Shown here: one piece after another, positions 38,131 through 47,808 of the stretch
Layout of the letters: every line of letters starts with the position of its first letter
Position numbering within the stretch: position 1 is the first letter of the stretch
Source of the DNA: Castellaniella sp041677825
Lineage (GTDB): Bacteria; Pseudomonadota; Gammaproteobacteria; Burkholderiales; Burkholderiaceae_B
Assembly: GCF_041677825.1 (NCBI RefSeq)
Contig: NZ_JBAYPG010000017.1
Coordinates: 5,798-69,797, forward strand
Reading direction: 5' to 3'
Length of the DNA stretch: 64,000 bases
Translations under genes and position numbers: made by a program
Notes under the pieces: model-generated
What the model saw: only the letters and a program-made list of their open reading frames with translations
Databases searched by the model: none
Told to the model about the DNA's origin: nothing

Positions 38131-39030
38131 TCAGGCGTGCAGGCATTCCGCACAGCCGCGGCTGAGCACTTCGATGTTGCGTTGCGGGACACGAGCGCGC
38201 AGATACAGGCGGGTGGATTCGTGCGGGTCGCGCCAGATTTCGGTGACCAGCGTCTCGCCCGGATAGACCGGCGCCGAAAAACGCACATCGAAGGCCCGCA
38301 AGCGCGCCGGATCATGATCACAGCACTGGCGCACCAGCGCATGGGCGGCCAGGGCATAGGTCGCCAGGCCATGCAGGATGGGGCGCTCGAAGCCCGCTGC
38401 GCGAGCGATGGCCGGGTCTGCGTGCAAAGGGTTCAGGTCGCCTGACAACCTGTACAGCAGCGCAGTGTCGTGCGGGATTTCGAAAGAATCATTGTAGTCG
38501 GGGGCGCGGTCACTCGGGCTGGCAGGCAGGGTCGGCAGGGGATCGTCGCTGGGCTGGCCAGCGCCCTGGGTACTGTAGCCACCATTGCCGCGCAGGAAGG
38601 TGACCTGCTCGATGGTGGCCAGGCGATTGCCGGCCTGGTCATCCAGGCGGCGCTCGCTGACCATGATGGCGCCTTTATCGGCGCCCTTGTCGATGAGGCG
38701 CGTGACGCGCGTATGGCCGACCACGTGGCCCGCTGCGGCAATGGGCCGATGGATGCGCAGGCGCTGCTCGCCGTGCAGCAGACGGGTCCAGTCGATGCCG
38801 GTGTCCGGTTCGCGCGCCCAGAAGCCCGGATAGCCCAATACCACGGCCTGCGTGGGCAGGGCACGCAGGCCGCCGGGCACCCCTTCGTAGCAGAAGGCGA
38901 GTGCGTGCTCGTCCAGGGGGTTGTTGCCAAGCCCCAGGCTCAGCGCATAAAGCATGCTGTCACGCTCGGTGTAATGCTGGTGGACAGGAGGAAATTCACG
39001 GTTTTTCAGATGGTGGTAATCGATGGCCAT
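38131..39030 (-). CDS. MaoC-like (R)-specific enoyl-CoA hydratase
   Basis: A two-part hotdog protein of 299 residues resembling the type 2 enoyl-CoA hydratases of peroxisomal multifunctional enzymes. The N-terminal half is a degenerate hotdog; the C-terminal half carries the hydratase-2 motif DLNPLHADPAIARAAGFERP with catalytic Asp and His, followed by ILHGLATYA. It would hydrate a trans-2-enoyl-CoA to the (R)-3-hydroxyacyl-CoA. ATG 39030 was chosen because the family starts close to MAIDYHHLKN; the 93 upstream codons overlap the divergent crotonase gene. Confidence 0.85.
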   Translation of the reverse strand: MAIDYHHLKNREFPPVHQHYTERDSMLYALSLGLGNNPLDEHALAFCYEGVPGGLRALPTQAVVLGYPGFWAREPDTGIDWTRLLHGEQRLRIHRPIAAAGHVVGHTRVTRLIDKGADKGAIMVSERRLDDQAGNRLATIEQVTFLRGNGGYSTQGAGQPSDDPLPTLPASPSDRAPDYNDSFEIPHDTALLYRLSGDLNPLHADPAIARAAGFERPILHGLATYALAAHALVRQCCDHDPARLRAFDVRFSAPVYPGETLVTEIWRDPHESTRLYLRARVPQRNIEVLSRGCAECLHA

Positions 39031-39171
39031 GGGGTTGCACTCGCAGCTTGTACTTGGGCGGAATATCGACAGAATCTCGATGACCAGTGCGGCCCGGTGG
39101 GTCGACCTGGCAATTGATATGATGGGCACTATGATACCCGTGCGGTGATCCCAACTTCTTTTCGAGGCCCC

Positions 39172-39957
39172 ATGAACTCGCAAAACCTGACTGTTTCGCA
39201 TGCCGACAATGGCGTGGTGACCCTTGCGGTCGACAATGGCAGTTCGCTGAACCTGCTCGACAGAGCCACCCTGGCTGAATTGACCGACACCTTGCTGCAT
39301 TTGGCGCATGATCCGTCAATTCGGGCTCTGGTGCTCTCGGGGGCGGGCGACAAGGCCTTTCTGGGCGGGGTCGATATCGAAGTCATGGCCGGCCTGGATA
39401 CGGCCGGCGCCGCGGCATTCATCACCGACCTGTCCAGTCTCTGCGAGGCCGTGCGTGATTTTCCCGTGCCCACAGTGGCGCGTATTCAGGGCTGGTGCAT
39501 TGGTGGGGGCCTCGAGTTTGCCGCGGCCTGCGACCTGCGCATCGGCTCCGACGCGGCCAGGTTCGCTATGCCCGAGGTGCGCATTGGCATTCCGTCGGTC
39601 ATCCACGCCAGGCTGCTGGCGCGCCTGGTGGGCGAAGGCAATATGCGCTGGCTGGTGCTCACCGGTGGGGCCATCGATGCGCATACGGCGCTGGGCTGGG
39701 GGCTGCTGAATCAGGTGGTGCCAGCCGGGCGGCTGGACGCCGCCGTGGCCGACGCCGTGGCGCAGATCCTGGCCTGTGCCCCGGGGGCCATACGCAGCCA
39801 GAAGGCCTTGTTGCGGGCCTGGGAAGATCCGCACATCGAACGCGACATCAAAGACAGTGTGGCGGCCTTTGCCAGCAGCTACAACGGCACGGAACCGCGG
39901 CAGCTGATGCAGGCGTTTCTCGATGGCAAACAGGGGCGCGGCCCGAAAAACCGCTGA
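39172..39957 (+). CDS. Enoyl-CoA hydratase/isomerase family protein (crotonase)
   Basis: A crotonase-fold protein of 261 residues. The oxyanion-hole blocks GDKAFLGGVDIEVMAG and IQGWCIGGGLEFAAACDLRIG are clear. At the position of the second catalytic glutamate it has VRIGIPSVIHARLL, so the glutamate seen in classic hydratases is absent and activity may be isomerase, lyase or other. ATG 39172 has GAGG five bases upstream. It is divergent from the MaoC-like gene and converges with the CoA-transferase. Confidence 0.85.
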   Translation: MNSQNLTVSHADNGVVTLAVDNGSSLNLLDRATLAELTDTLLHLAHDPSIRALVLSGAGDKAFLGGVDIEVMAGLDTAGAAAFITDLSSLCEAVRDFPVPTVARIQGWCIGGGLEFAAACDLRIGSDAARFAMPEVRIGIPSVIHARLLARLVGEGNMRWLVLTGGAIDAHTALGWGLLNQVVPAGRLDAAVADAVAQILACAPGAIRSQKALLRAWEDPHIERDIKDSVAAFASSYNGTEPRQLMQAFLDGKQGRGPKNR

Positions 39958-39979
39958 ACCGGCATCTGCGCGCACCGGG

Positions 39980-41266
39980 TCAAAGCACGCCCCTTGCGCG
40001 CAGCGCCTGCAGGGCCGCGGGCGTCAGATCGAGGCGCTCGCGCAGGACCTCATCCGTATGCTGGCCCAATGCGGGTGGCGCATGGCGCAGCCGGGCAGGC
40101 GCGTCGGACAGGCGCAGGGGGCTTGCGACCCCCACGATTTCATTGATGATCTCGCCCTCCGGCACGGCCCCGTCCGGATAGCGCTCCTGGCTGATACGCA
40201 GGCCACGGGCATGGACCTGCCGGTTCTCGAAGGCTGTCCCGATGTCATTGATGGGGCCGCAGGGTACGGCCTTGTCCTGGAACAGTTCGACCCATTCTGC
40301 GGTGGTCCGCGTGCGCAGGAGTTCGCTCATCAGGGCCACCAGAACCGGGCGGTTCTCGACCCGCACCGCGTTGCTGCGGAAGCGCTCGTCATGCATCCAG
40401 TCGACCCCCACAGCCTGGCAGAATCGAGTGAACTGGCCGTCATTGGCAATCCCCATCAGTACGCGGCCATCCGCCGTCGGAAAGTCCTGGTAGGGCGACA
40501 GGCTCATGTGTACGTTACCCAGGCGCGGCGGCACTTCGCCGGTGTTCAGGAAGCCCGAGGCCTGGTTGGCCAGCATGGCCATGCCCACATCCAGCAATGA
40601 GGTGTCGATGTACTGGCCGCGCCCGGTACGGTGGCGCATTTCGAGTGCGGCCAGGATCGCGATGGTGGCGTACATCCCCGACATCAGATCGGTGATCGCC
40701 ACCCCGACGCGTACCGGGCCGCCACCCGGTTCGTCATCGCCGCGGCCCGTGATGCTCATCATGCCGCTCATGGCCTGGATCAGCAGGTCGTAGCCGGCAC
40801 GGCCGGCAAAGGGCCCCGTCTGGCCAAAACCCGTGATGGAACAGTAGATCAGGCGTGGGTTGTCGGCAGCCAGGCTGGCGTAGTCCAGCCCATAGCGTGC
40901 CAGATTGCCGACCTTGAAATTTTCGACCAGGATATCGGATTCGCGTGCCAGATCGCGGATGATCTGCTGGCCTTCCTGGCTCGCGATATTGACGGTCACT
41001 GAACGCTTGTTGCGGTTGCACGAGGCGAAATAGCAACCCTGGTCCGTGGGTCGGCCCTGTGCATCGGGAAAGTAGGGCGGCCCCCAATGCCGCGTGTCAT
41101 CGCCCTCGCCGGGCTTTTCGATCTTGATGACATCGGCCCCGAGATCGGCCAGGTTCTGTGTGCACCAAGGGCCGGCCAGAACGCGCGAGAGATCCAGCAC
41201 ACGAATGCCCGCCAGTGCATCGTGCCGGGCATCGTTAGGTGTCGAGGGGGCATCATTGCGGCTCAT
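39980..41266 (-). CDS. CaiB/BaiF (family III) CoA-transferase
   Basis: A family III CoA-transferase of 428 residues, moving CoA between acyl groups through an aspartyl anhydride. The N-terminal GIRVLDLSRVLAGPWC, VIKIEKPGEGDDTRHWGPP and NRNKRSVTVNI blocks are diagnostic, and the catalytic aspartate is expected in SDILVENFKVG. ATG 41266 is chosen over TTG 41272. It lies 54 bases after an enoyl-CoA hydratase on the same strand and ends a run of seven co-directional genes including an ABC transporter. The acceptor and donor acids are not predictable. Confidence 0.88.
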   Translation of the reverse strand: MSRNDAPSTPNDARHDALAGIRVLDLSRVLAGPWCTQNLADLGADVIKIEKPGEGDDTRHWGPPYFPDAQGRPTDQGCYFASCNRNKRSVTVNIASQEGQQIIRDLARESDILVENFKVGNLARYGLDYASLAADNPRLIYCSITGFGQTGPFAGRAGYDLLIQAMSGMMSITGRGDDEPGGGPVRVGVAITDLMSGMYATIAILAALEMRHRTGRGQYIDTSLLDVGMAMLANQASGFLNTGEVPPRLGNVHMSLSPYQDFPTADGRVLMGIANDGQFTRFCQAVGVDWMHDERFRSNAVRVENRPVLVALMSELLRTRTTAEWVELFQDKAVPCGPINDIGTAFENRQVHARGLRISQERYPDGAVPEGEIINEIVGVASPLRLSDAPARLRHAPPALGQHTDEVLRERLDLTPAALQALRARGVL

Positions 41267-41320
41267 GTTCAATTCCGTGGGTTCTTCGAGAGGGTGCAGA
41301 CCGCCTGCAGGACAGGGCTG

Positions 41321-42121
41321 TCAGTCCCATGTCAGGCGCGGTGCCCGCTTGTCGCGAAAGCGCTGCAGGGCATCCTGGTGATAATCGGTATCGTGGCATA
41401 CCGCCTGGGCGTAGGCTTCCAGATCGGCCATGGCGCGGGCATCGAGTTCGAATGACTGGTTCATGATGGACTTGGTCACCCCGAAGGCCACGGGCGATGT
41501 GGCGCACAGGCGCCGTGCCAGATCGCTGGTGGCACGTGCCAGCCCGTCTGCATCCTCGACGATCTGGAACACCATGCCGAGTTCATGCGCCTCGGTGGCC
41601 GCGATGACGCGTGTGGTGAAGACGATTTCCTTGGCGCGCTGGCGGCCCACGATGCGCGGCAGCAGGTACATGGTGCCCAGATCGGGCGCCAGCCCCACCC
41701 GGCCGAATATGGCACAGAATCGTGCCCGCTGCGTGGCCAGAATGAAATCGGCAGCCAGTGCGAGCCCGAGGCCCGCGCCATAGGCAGGACCATCGACCGA
41801 GGCGATGACCGGCTTTTCGAGATCCGTCAGAATATCCAGCCAGACGTGCTGTTTGCGGATGCGGCTGCGCCAGTCGGGCCCGCTCAGGCTGTCGCGCAGC
41901 ATCGACTGCATGTCGCCACCGGCACAGAATGCGCCGCCTGCACCGCGAACCACCAGAACGCGCACGTTTGAATCATCGCGGACCTGCTGCATGAGTGTGG
42001 TCAGGTGTGCGCGAATTTCTGCCGTGAGCGCATTGCGCTGGCCGGGGCGGTTGAGCGTCAGCGTGCAAATGCCGTCAGTCAGGGTCGACAGGACGGCAGG
42101 CTGTTCGGTCTCTGCGGTCAC
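41321..42121 (-). CDS. Enoyl-CoA hydratase/isomerase family protein (crotonase)
   Basis: A crotonase-fold protein of 266 residues. GAGGAFCAGGDMQ and VDGPAYGAGLGLALAADF form the oxyanion hole; GRVGLAPDLGTMYLLPRIVG has an Asp like the PaaG-type hydratase/isomerase subgroup. The start codon GTG lies in a GTGA overlap with the upstream permease gene, so the enzyme is translationally coupled to the transporter, which suggests it acts on the imported compound. The CoA-transferase follows after 54 bases. Confidence 0.87.
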   Translation of the reverse strand: MTAETEQPAVLSTLTDGICTLTLNRPGQRNALTAEIRAHLTTLMQQVRDDSNVRVLVVRGAGGAFCAGGDMQSMLRDSLSGPDWRSRIRKQHVWLDILTDLEKPVIASVDGPAYGAGLGLALAADFILATQRARFCAIFGRVGLAPDLGTMYLLPRIVGRQRAKEIVFTTRVIAATEAHELGMVFQIVEDADGLARATSDLARRLCATSPVAFGVTKSIMNQSFELDARAMADLEAYAQAVCHDTDYHQDALQRFRDKRAPRLTWD

Positions 42122-43350
42122 AGCGCGTCTTCCTCGGAAAAGTACCGGTAGCAGGTGTAGATGATGAAAGTGCTGATCAGCAGCAGCAAGCCCAGGGCAC
42201 TGGCCATGCCCCAGTTGATGGTGGTATCGGTGAAGTAGGCCACGTAGTAGCTGATGAACTGGTCGCTTGCGCCGCCCACCAGCGCCGGCGTGATGTAGTA
42301 GCCGACTGCGATGATGAACACCAGCAGGCAGCCTGAAGCCACGCCGCGATAGGTCTGGGGCAGGTAGATGCGGATGAATGCCTGCAAGGGATGGCTGCCC
42401 AGTGATACCGCTGCCCGTTCGAGATTGGGGGATACCGATTTCATGACGCTGTAGATGGGCAGGATCATGTAGGGCAGCAGCACCTGGATCATGGCGATGT
42501 AGACGCCGGTGCGGTTGAACAGCAGCGGGATGGGTTCGTCGGTCAGGGACAGCTTCATCAACAGGGTGTTGATCAGGCCCTGGCGCTGCAGGATCACGAT
42601 CCAGGCCGATATGCGCACCAGCACGGACGTCCAGAATGGGATCAGGATGATGACGAACACGATGTTGGCCATGGTATCCGGCATGCGGACCATCCAGTAG
42701 GCCAGCGCATAGCCCAGCACCAGACAGATCAGCGTCGTGATCAGGCTGATTTCGAATGTGCGTGCGAAGATATTGACGAATGCCGACTGGTCTGGCGGTA
42801 CCTGCGTGATTTTGCCGTCGTCATTGACCCGCAGGTCCAGGGAGGTCAGCAGGTAGTAGGGGGTCCATGCCGAACCGTTGCGTGCGATGGCGTGCCAGTA
42901 TTGCAGGTCGGCCCAGCGCTTGTCGATCTTCAGGATGTCGCTCGAGCCAAACTGCTGGCTCTCCGACAGGTCTTTGGGCAACCGGTTGATAGTCTTGAAG
43001 ATCAGCGAACGATAGCCGGGGATTTCGTAGTTCAGCCTGCGTGACAGATCGCCCGCCTTGCGATCGCCGCGAATTGCCGCAAGGTCGTGTGCCAGTGCGT
43101 TGAAGCCCGCTTCGGGTACGGGGGACTGGCGGTCCCATTGCGCCAGAACCTTGACCGTCTGCGGCAGGCCAGCCACGACTTCGGGGTTCGCCATCGCGCG
43201 CACCAGCAGGGTGCCGATGGGCACGATGAACAGAATGAGCAGAAACAGCATCAAGGGCGTGATCAACAGAATCGCGCGCCGCCGCACTCGGCGCTTTTCA
43301 CGCCGTGTGCTCGCCAATAAAGCCGTACTGTCGGGCGCAGTGAGTTCCAT
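42118..43350 (-). CDS. ABC transporter permease, PotB-like (spermidine/putrescine type)
   Basis: An inner-membrane permease of 410 residues. A first membrane segment (about 26-50) is followed by an unusually long extracytoplasmic insertion of about 130 residues, then five more segments with the typical EAA-loop region ERAAVSLGSHPLQAFIRIYLPQ. It resembles the larger permease of polyamine-type importers. It lies 138 bases after the binding protein gene and overlaps the hydratase by GTGA. The partner permease is not adjacent but about 6 kb away at 49507-50337. Confidence 0.88.
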   Translation of the reverse strand: MELTAPDSTALLASTRREKRRVRRRAILLITPLMLFLLILFIVPIGTLLVRAMANPEVVAGLPQTVKVLAQWDRQSPVPEAGFNALAHDLAAIRGDRKAGDLSRRLNYEIPGYRSLIFKTINRLPKDLSESQQFGSSDILKIDKRWADLQYWHAIARNGSAWTPYYLLTSLDLRVNDDGKITQVPPDQSAFVNIFARTFEISLITTLICLVLGYALAYWMVRMPDTMANIVFVIILIPFWTSVLVRISAWIVILQRQGLINTLLMKLSLTDEPIPLLFNRTGVYIAMIQVLLPYMILPIYSVMKSVSPNLERAAVSLGSHPLQAFIRIYLPQTYRGVASGCLLVFIIAVGYYITPALVGGASDQFISYYVAYFTDTTINWGMASALGLLLLISTFIIYTCYRYFSEEDAL

Positions 43351-43488
43351 CCTTGGTTACCTCAGGTCGGGTGGCCCGCGAACGAGCACGCAGGCCACCG
43401 GCAGCAGAGCGTCGCCGTCAGGCCTGCATCGCGTCGGGCGCGGGCCCTGGCGGGCCCTGACGCGATACAGACCCGAACGGGCATGAAC

Positions 43489-44526
43489 TTACTGGGCAGC
43501 CCAGGCGGCAAAGCGCTGTTCGAGCTCTTCGCCATGATCCGCCCAGAATTCGATATTGTTGCGGATCGCATTCTTGGCGTTTTCAGGGGCATTGGGCAGT
43601 TGGGCCAGCACTTCGGGGCTGACACCGGCCAGGCCGGACTTGGTCACCGGGCCGTAGGGGATCACACTGGCTGCGCGTGCCTGCTGTTCGGGCTGCGTGA
43701 TGTACTTGACGAACTCGATGGCCTGGTCCTTGTTGGGCGAGCCGCTGGGTACGACCCAGTAGTCGTAGTCATACAGGCTTGCGTTCCAGACGGCCTGGAG
43801 TGGATAGCCTTCCTTCTGGGCATCATAGACACGACCGTTGTACACGGGCGACATGACCACGTCGCCTGCAGCAAGCAGTTGCACAGGTTGTGAACCGGCT
43901 TCCCACCATTGGATGTGGGGCTTGAGTTCGTCGAGTTTCTTGAACGCACGGTCGATCCCTTCGGGTGTGGACAGCACCTTGTAGACATCCTCGACCGGCA
44001 CGCCGTCGGCAACCAGTGCGGGCTCGATGTTGTAGAGCGCCGTCTTGCGCATGCCGCGCTTGCCCGGGAATTTCTCGACATCCCAGAAATCAGCCCAACT
44101 GGTGGGCGCTTCCTTGGTGAGCTCGGTGTTGTAGGTCATCACATAACCCCACACCCAGGTACCGACACCACAGTATTCGAGTGCGCCCGGCTGGAAGTCA
44201 TCGGCATCCAGGACGCTGGCCCAGTCGATGTCTTCGTAGACGCCCGACTCACAGCCCTGCGGCATGGAGCCGGTTTCACCCTCGACCAGGTCCCAGACCA
44301 CGTTGTTGGAATCCACCATGGCCTTGATCTTGGCCTGTTCGCCGTTGTAGGCCACTTCGATGATGGGTTTGCCCGTATCTTTCGTGTAGTGGTCGAACCA
44401 GGCGGCCTTCTGGGCTGCGCCGCCTGCGCCGCCGAAGTTCACCACGGTCAGGTCCCTGGCGTGTGCCGTACCACCCCAGGCCAGTGCCGCGCCCATAAGC
44501 AGTGCGCTCGTCAGTTTCAGATTCAT
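43489..44526 (-). CDS. ABC transporter periplasmic substrate-binding protein (polyamine type)
   Basis: A PotD/PotF-like periplasmic binding protein of 345 residues. The signal peptide (MNLKLTSALLMGAALAW to TAHA) is cleaved near residue 23. The mature chain starts DLTVVNFGGAGG and has VWDLVEGETG, GTWVWGYVMTYNTE and DYDYWVVPSGSPNKDQAIEF, as in class II binding proteins for spermidine, putrescine or related amines. Aromatic residues suggest a cationic ligand, but the ligand is unknown. It lies 40 bases downstream of the ATPase gene. Confidence 0.88.
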   Translation of the reverse strand: MNLKLTSALLMGAALAWGGTAHARDLTVVNFGGAGGAAQKAAWFDHYTKDTGKPIIEVAYNGEQAKIKAMVDSNNVVWDLVEGETGSMPQGCESGVYEDIDWASVLDADDFQPGALEYCGVGTWVWGYVMTYNTELTKEAPTSWADFWDVEKFPGKRGMRKTALYNIEPALVADGVPVEDVYKVLSTPEGIDRAFKKLDELKPHIQWWEAGSQPVQLLAAGDVVMSPVYNGRVYDAQKEGYPLQAVWNASLYDYDYWVVPSGSPNKDQAIEFVKYITQPEQQARAASVIPYGPVTKSGLAGVSPEVLAQLPNAPENAKNAIRNNIEFWADHGEELEQRFAAWAAQ

Positions 44527-44566
44527 TGATTGATCTCCTGTTTGTTCTATGACTCGAAGTCGGGTT

Positions 44567-45655
44567 TCATGGCTCTAGGACACGTACGAAGCAGGGTTCC
44601 ACATAGAGCCGGTGTGGTGCTTTTTCAGTTCTTGGCAGGCTGGATTCCTGCAGGGGGATTTTCACGAAGATCTTGTCGCCGCCCTGGGGCAGACGGAATT
44701 GCGCGCGGACGTGGTCGCCCTGGTAGACGTCTTCTTCGAAATTGGCGACGAAGTGGTTGTCGCTGTCGTTGGGCGCGAGCGTGACCCGCTCGGGGCGGAC
44801 TGCGATCACGCATGCTGTTCCGGTGGCCAGTGAGTGCACGTTGAGCGCGCGCAGGGTCTGCCCCTGGGACAGGCGCACGCTGCAGTATTCGCCTTCTGTG
44901 GCCGTGAGCACGCCCTCGATCTGGATGCTGTCGCCCATGAAGCCCGCCACGAAGCGATTGCGGGGCTCTTCGTACAGGACTGCCGGCACGTCGACCTGCT
45001 GGATCACGCCATGATTGAAGATCGCGATGCGGTCGCTCATGGTAAGCGCTTCGCTCTGGTCGTGCGTGACATACAGAAAGGTGATGCCCAGCATCTTGTG
45101 CAGATCCTTGAGCTCGAGTTGCATGCGTTCACGCAGTTTTTTATCGAGTGCCCCCAGGGGTTCGTCCATCAGCACCACAGAGGGTTCGAACACCAGTGCA
45201 CGCGCCAGCGCGATACGCTGTTTCTGCCCCCCGGAAATCTGCCCTGGATAGCGGTTGGCGTATTCGCCCATTTCGACCATGTCGAGCGCCTTCTGCACCC
45301 GGGTGCGGCGTTCTTCGGACGGCATCTTGCGTACTTTCAGCGGGTATTCGATGTTCTTGTACAGCGTCATGTGCGGAAACAGGGCGTAATTCTGGAACAC
45401 CATACCCAGGTTGCGGCTGTGCGGAGGCACGTCGTGCAGATCCCGGCCCTGCAAGGTGATGGTGCCGCCGCTGGGCTCTTCGAAGCCGGCCAGCATCATC
45501 AGCGAGGTCGTCTTGCCCGAGCCGGACGGGCCCAGCAGCGACAGGAATTCACCCTTGTAGATGTCGAGGTTCAGGTCGACCACGACCAGGCTGGTGCCAT
45601 CGTAGGATTTCTGGACCTGACGAAAGCTGACAAGTACCTCGTTGGAAGTCTGCAT
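44567..45655 (-). CDS. ABC transporter ATP-binding protein, PotA-like
   Basis: The ATPase of the importer, 362 residues. Walker A LLGPSGSGKTTSL, Q-loop FQNYALFPH, signature ISGGQKQRIALARAL, Walker B VVLMDEPLGALD and the switch histidine in THDQSEAL are all intact. The C-terminal TOBE/OB domain (from about residue 245) fits the PotA/UgpC subfamily. ATG 45655 is chosen; the 60 upstream open codons are a Pro/Arg-rich shadow in the gap after the aminotransferase gene. Confidence 0.93.
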   Translation of the reverse strand: MQTSNEVLVSFRQVQKSYDGTSLVVVDLNLDIYKGEFLSLLGPSGSGKTTSLMMLAGFEEPSGGTITLQGRDLHDVPPHSRNLGMVFQNYALFPHMTLYKNIEYPLKVRKMPSEERRTRVQKALDMVEMGEYANRYPGQISGGQKQRIALARALVFEPSVVLMDEPLGALDKKLRERMQLELKDLHKMLGITFLYVTHDQSEALTMSDRIAIFNHGVIQQVDVPAVLYEEPRNRFVAGFMGDSIQIEGVLTATEGEYCSVRLSQGQTLRALNVHSLATGTACVIAVRPERVTLAPNDSDNHFVANFEEDVYQGDHVRAQFRLPQGGDKIFVKIPLQESSLPRTEKAPHRLYVEPCFVRVLEP

Positions 45656-45838
45656 GTCCTGGGATTCCTGGTTGTACAAGAAACGTGTACGGGAAGGCGC
45701 CCCCCGAGGCGGCGCATCATGCCGCTGCGCGGGAGGAGGTGGCAGGGGAGACCGGCCCGGTGCTGCCATGGATGGCTGCGCGCCCTGGATCCGCGGCGAC
45801 ACCCGGAAACCTGGGCCTGCCTCGCGGCCCTGCACCGC

Positions 45839-47200
45839 TCAGAGCTCCTTGTGCAGTGCTTCGAGAGACTGCTTGAAGATGCTCACGATATCGCCGGCCT
45901 GTTCTGGCGTGGTGATGAGTGGCGGGCAGAACGCGATGTTCTCGCCAATGCCGCGCAGGATCAGGCCATTGTCCTGGCAGTGTTGTTGCAGGCGTTGGCC
46001 CACTTTCAGGGCAGGGTCGAACGGCGCCCGCGTTTTTTTGTCGGCCACCACTTCGACTGCGGCAATGAGCCCCTGGCCGCGCACTTCGCCTACCAGAGGG
46101 TGGTCGGCCAGTGCACGCAGGCCCTCTTGGAGAACCTTGCCAGTGGTGCGCGCATTCTCGACCAGATTGCGTTCTTCGATGATGCGGATGTTCTCGAGGC
46201 CGACAGCCGTGCACACGGGGTGGCCACTGGCCGTATAGCCGTGACCGAACACGCCCACTTCGCCGGAGTGCCTGTTGATGACGTCGGCGACCTTCTGGTT
46301 CATGAGCACGGCTGACAGCGGCAGATAGGACGACGTGATCTGCTTGGACAGGGTCATGAAATCAGGCTTGATGTCGTAGAGATCAGAGGCAAACATGTGG
46401 CCTGTGCGACCGAACGCCGTGATGACCTCGTCTGCGATGACCAGAACGTCGTATTTGCGGCAGACATCCTGGACTTTCTGCCAGTAGGTCTGCGGCGGCA
46501 CGATGACGCCGCCGGCGCCGATGATGGGTTCGCCGATGAACGCCGCGACCGTATCGGGGCCTTCGCTCAGGATCAGGTCTTCGAGCTCCTGTGCGCAGCG
46601 TGTGGCGTAGTCGACTTCGGATTCACCCGGCTTGCCGTTGCGATACCAATAGGGTGTGCTGGTGTGCAGGATGCGGGGCAATGGCAGGTCGAAGTCTTTG
46701 TGGTTGCGCTCCATGCCGGTGAGGCTGCCGGCGGCGATGGTGACGCCGTGGTAGCCCAGCTTGCGGGCGATGATCTTCTTTTTGTTCTTGCGCCCCAATG
46801 CGTTGTTGTAATACCACACGAGCTTGATGATGGTGTCGTTGGCTTCCGAACCCGAGTTGGTGAAGAAAGCCTGGGCCATCTTGCCACGCGTCAGCTGCAC
46901 CAGCTTGTTGGCCAGTTCCATCGACGGAATGTTGGTCTTGTGCGAAAACGTATGGTAGAAGGGCAATTCTTTCATCTGCCGGTAGGCCACTTCGGCCAGG
47001 CGCGGTTCGCTGAAGCCCACTGCCACACTCCACAGACCGGAGAGCCCCTCGATGTAGCGCTTGCCGGCCTGGTCGAAGACGTAGATGCCCTCGCCGCGTT
47101 CGATGACCATGGAGCCTTCCTTGCGCAGTTGCACCATGTTGGTATACGAGTGCAGCTGGTGCTGGGCGTCTGTGCTGGCCAGTGTTGACAGATTTGACAT
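45839..47200 (-). CDS. Class III (omega-amino acid) aminotransferase
   Basis: A PLP-dependent fold-type I aminotransferase of 453 residues, close in sequence to SpuC-type putrescine-pyruvate aminotransferases. FTNSGSEANDTIIKL, ARKLGYHGVTIAAGSL, VIADEVITAFGRTG (with the cofactor-ring Asp) and MTLSKQITSSYLPLSAV (with the Schiff-base lysine) are present. It should transfer an amino group from an amine or omega-amino acid to pyruvate. ATG 47200 has AGGA eight bases upstream. It heads the minus-strand transporter run; two 21-bp direct repeats lie about 210 bases upstream. Confidence 0.88.
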   Translation of the reverse strand: MSNLSTLASTDAQHQLHSYTNMVQLRKEGSMVIERGEGIYVFDQAGKRYIEGLSGLWSVAVGFSEPRLAEVAYRQMKELPFYHTFSHKTNIPSMELANKLVQLTRGKMAQAFFTNSGSEANDTIIKLVWYYNNALGRKNKKKIIARKLGYHGVTIAAGSLTGMERNHKDFDLPLPRILHTSTPYWYRNGKPGESEVDYATRCAQELEDLILSEGPDTVAAFIGEPIIGAGGVIVPPQTYWQKVQDVCRKYDVLVIADEVITAFGRTGHMFASDLYDIKPDFMTLSKQITSSYLPLSAVLMNQKVADVINRHSGEVGVFGHGYTASGHPVCTAVGLENIRIIEERNLVENARTTGKVLQEGLRALADHPLVGEVRGQGLIAAVEVVADKKTRAPFDPALKVGQRLQQHCQDNGLILRGIGENIAFCPPLITTPEQAGDIVSIFKQSLEALHKEL

Positions 47201-47808
47201 GTGACTTTCCTGTGTGAATTCAATCTTGGGGTTGCAGCCCGACGCACGGCGGCCTGTTGCTGCGCGCGCCGGGCATACGGGAGGCTGGGTGCCGGTAATG
47301 ACCTGGAAGGGGCTGGGGGCGTTCTGCTGTGGCGTCCATCGTGTGGGCGTTCCTGCACCGCTGGCGTGATGGAAACCTGGCGTCCGGCAATGGGAAGAGC
47401 TCTGCATACAACGTAAAGGACTGCTTGAGCAACATAGCGGACTGCTTGAGAGTTTGAATCCCGGGCCTGGGCGCATCGCCGCCAAGTGCCGGCCGGTGTG
47501 CCATCGAGACCCGGAAACCACGGTTTCGACGCTGACATCATTACTCAGCTGGCATGCAGTGTCAAGGCATCGGGCGCCCTGTCCGACGCCGCTCCGGGCA
47601 CTGGTTCGAGCCCGCCCGGTGCGTTCCCGGTGTACTTGCCGGCCTGGCATGCAGAGCGGCCTCAGGCACGTGCCGGGCGTGTATCATGGGCGATGCGGCC
47701 TTCGTCCTTTCATGTCATTCCATGGTGCACCTGTCCAGAAACCCTGCATCCGATCCACCCGATCCATCGGATTCATCCAGGAATCCCGGAAACCCCGGAA
47801 ATCCGCCA
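47201..47808. other. Divergent control region, aminotransferase / acyl-CoA ligase
   Basis: About 600 bases separate the starts of the aminotransferase (minus) and the acyl-CoA ligase (plus). No gene is supported. Two contiguous 21-bp direct repeats lie at 47409-47450. The last 60 bases before the ligase are a low-complexity series of GATCCA/GGAATCC-like units. No promoter hexamers could be called with confidence on either strand. Confidence 0.55.
47409..47450. repeat. Two contiguous 21-bp direct repeats (candidate operator)
   Basis: Units 47409-47429 and 47430-47450 match at 18 of 21 positions and share the invariant core GGACTGCTTGAG. The 21-bp period is two turns of the DNA helix, so a protein bound to both would lie on one face. 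Their place in a divergent region supports a regulatory role for the aminotransferase-transporter run, the ligase, or both. Confidence 0.75.
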
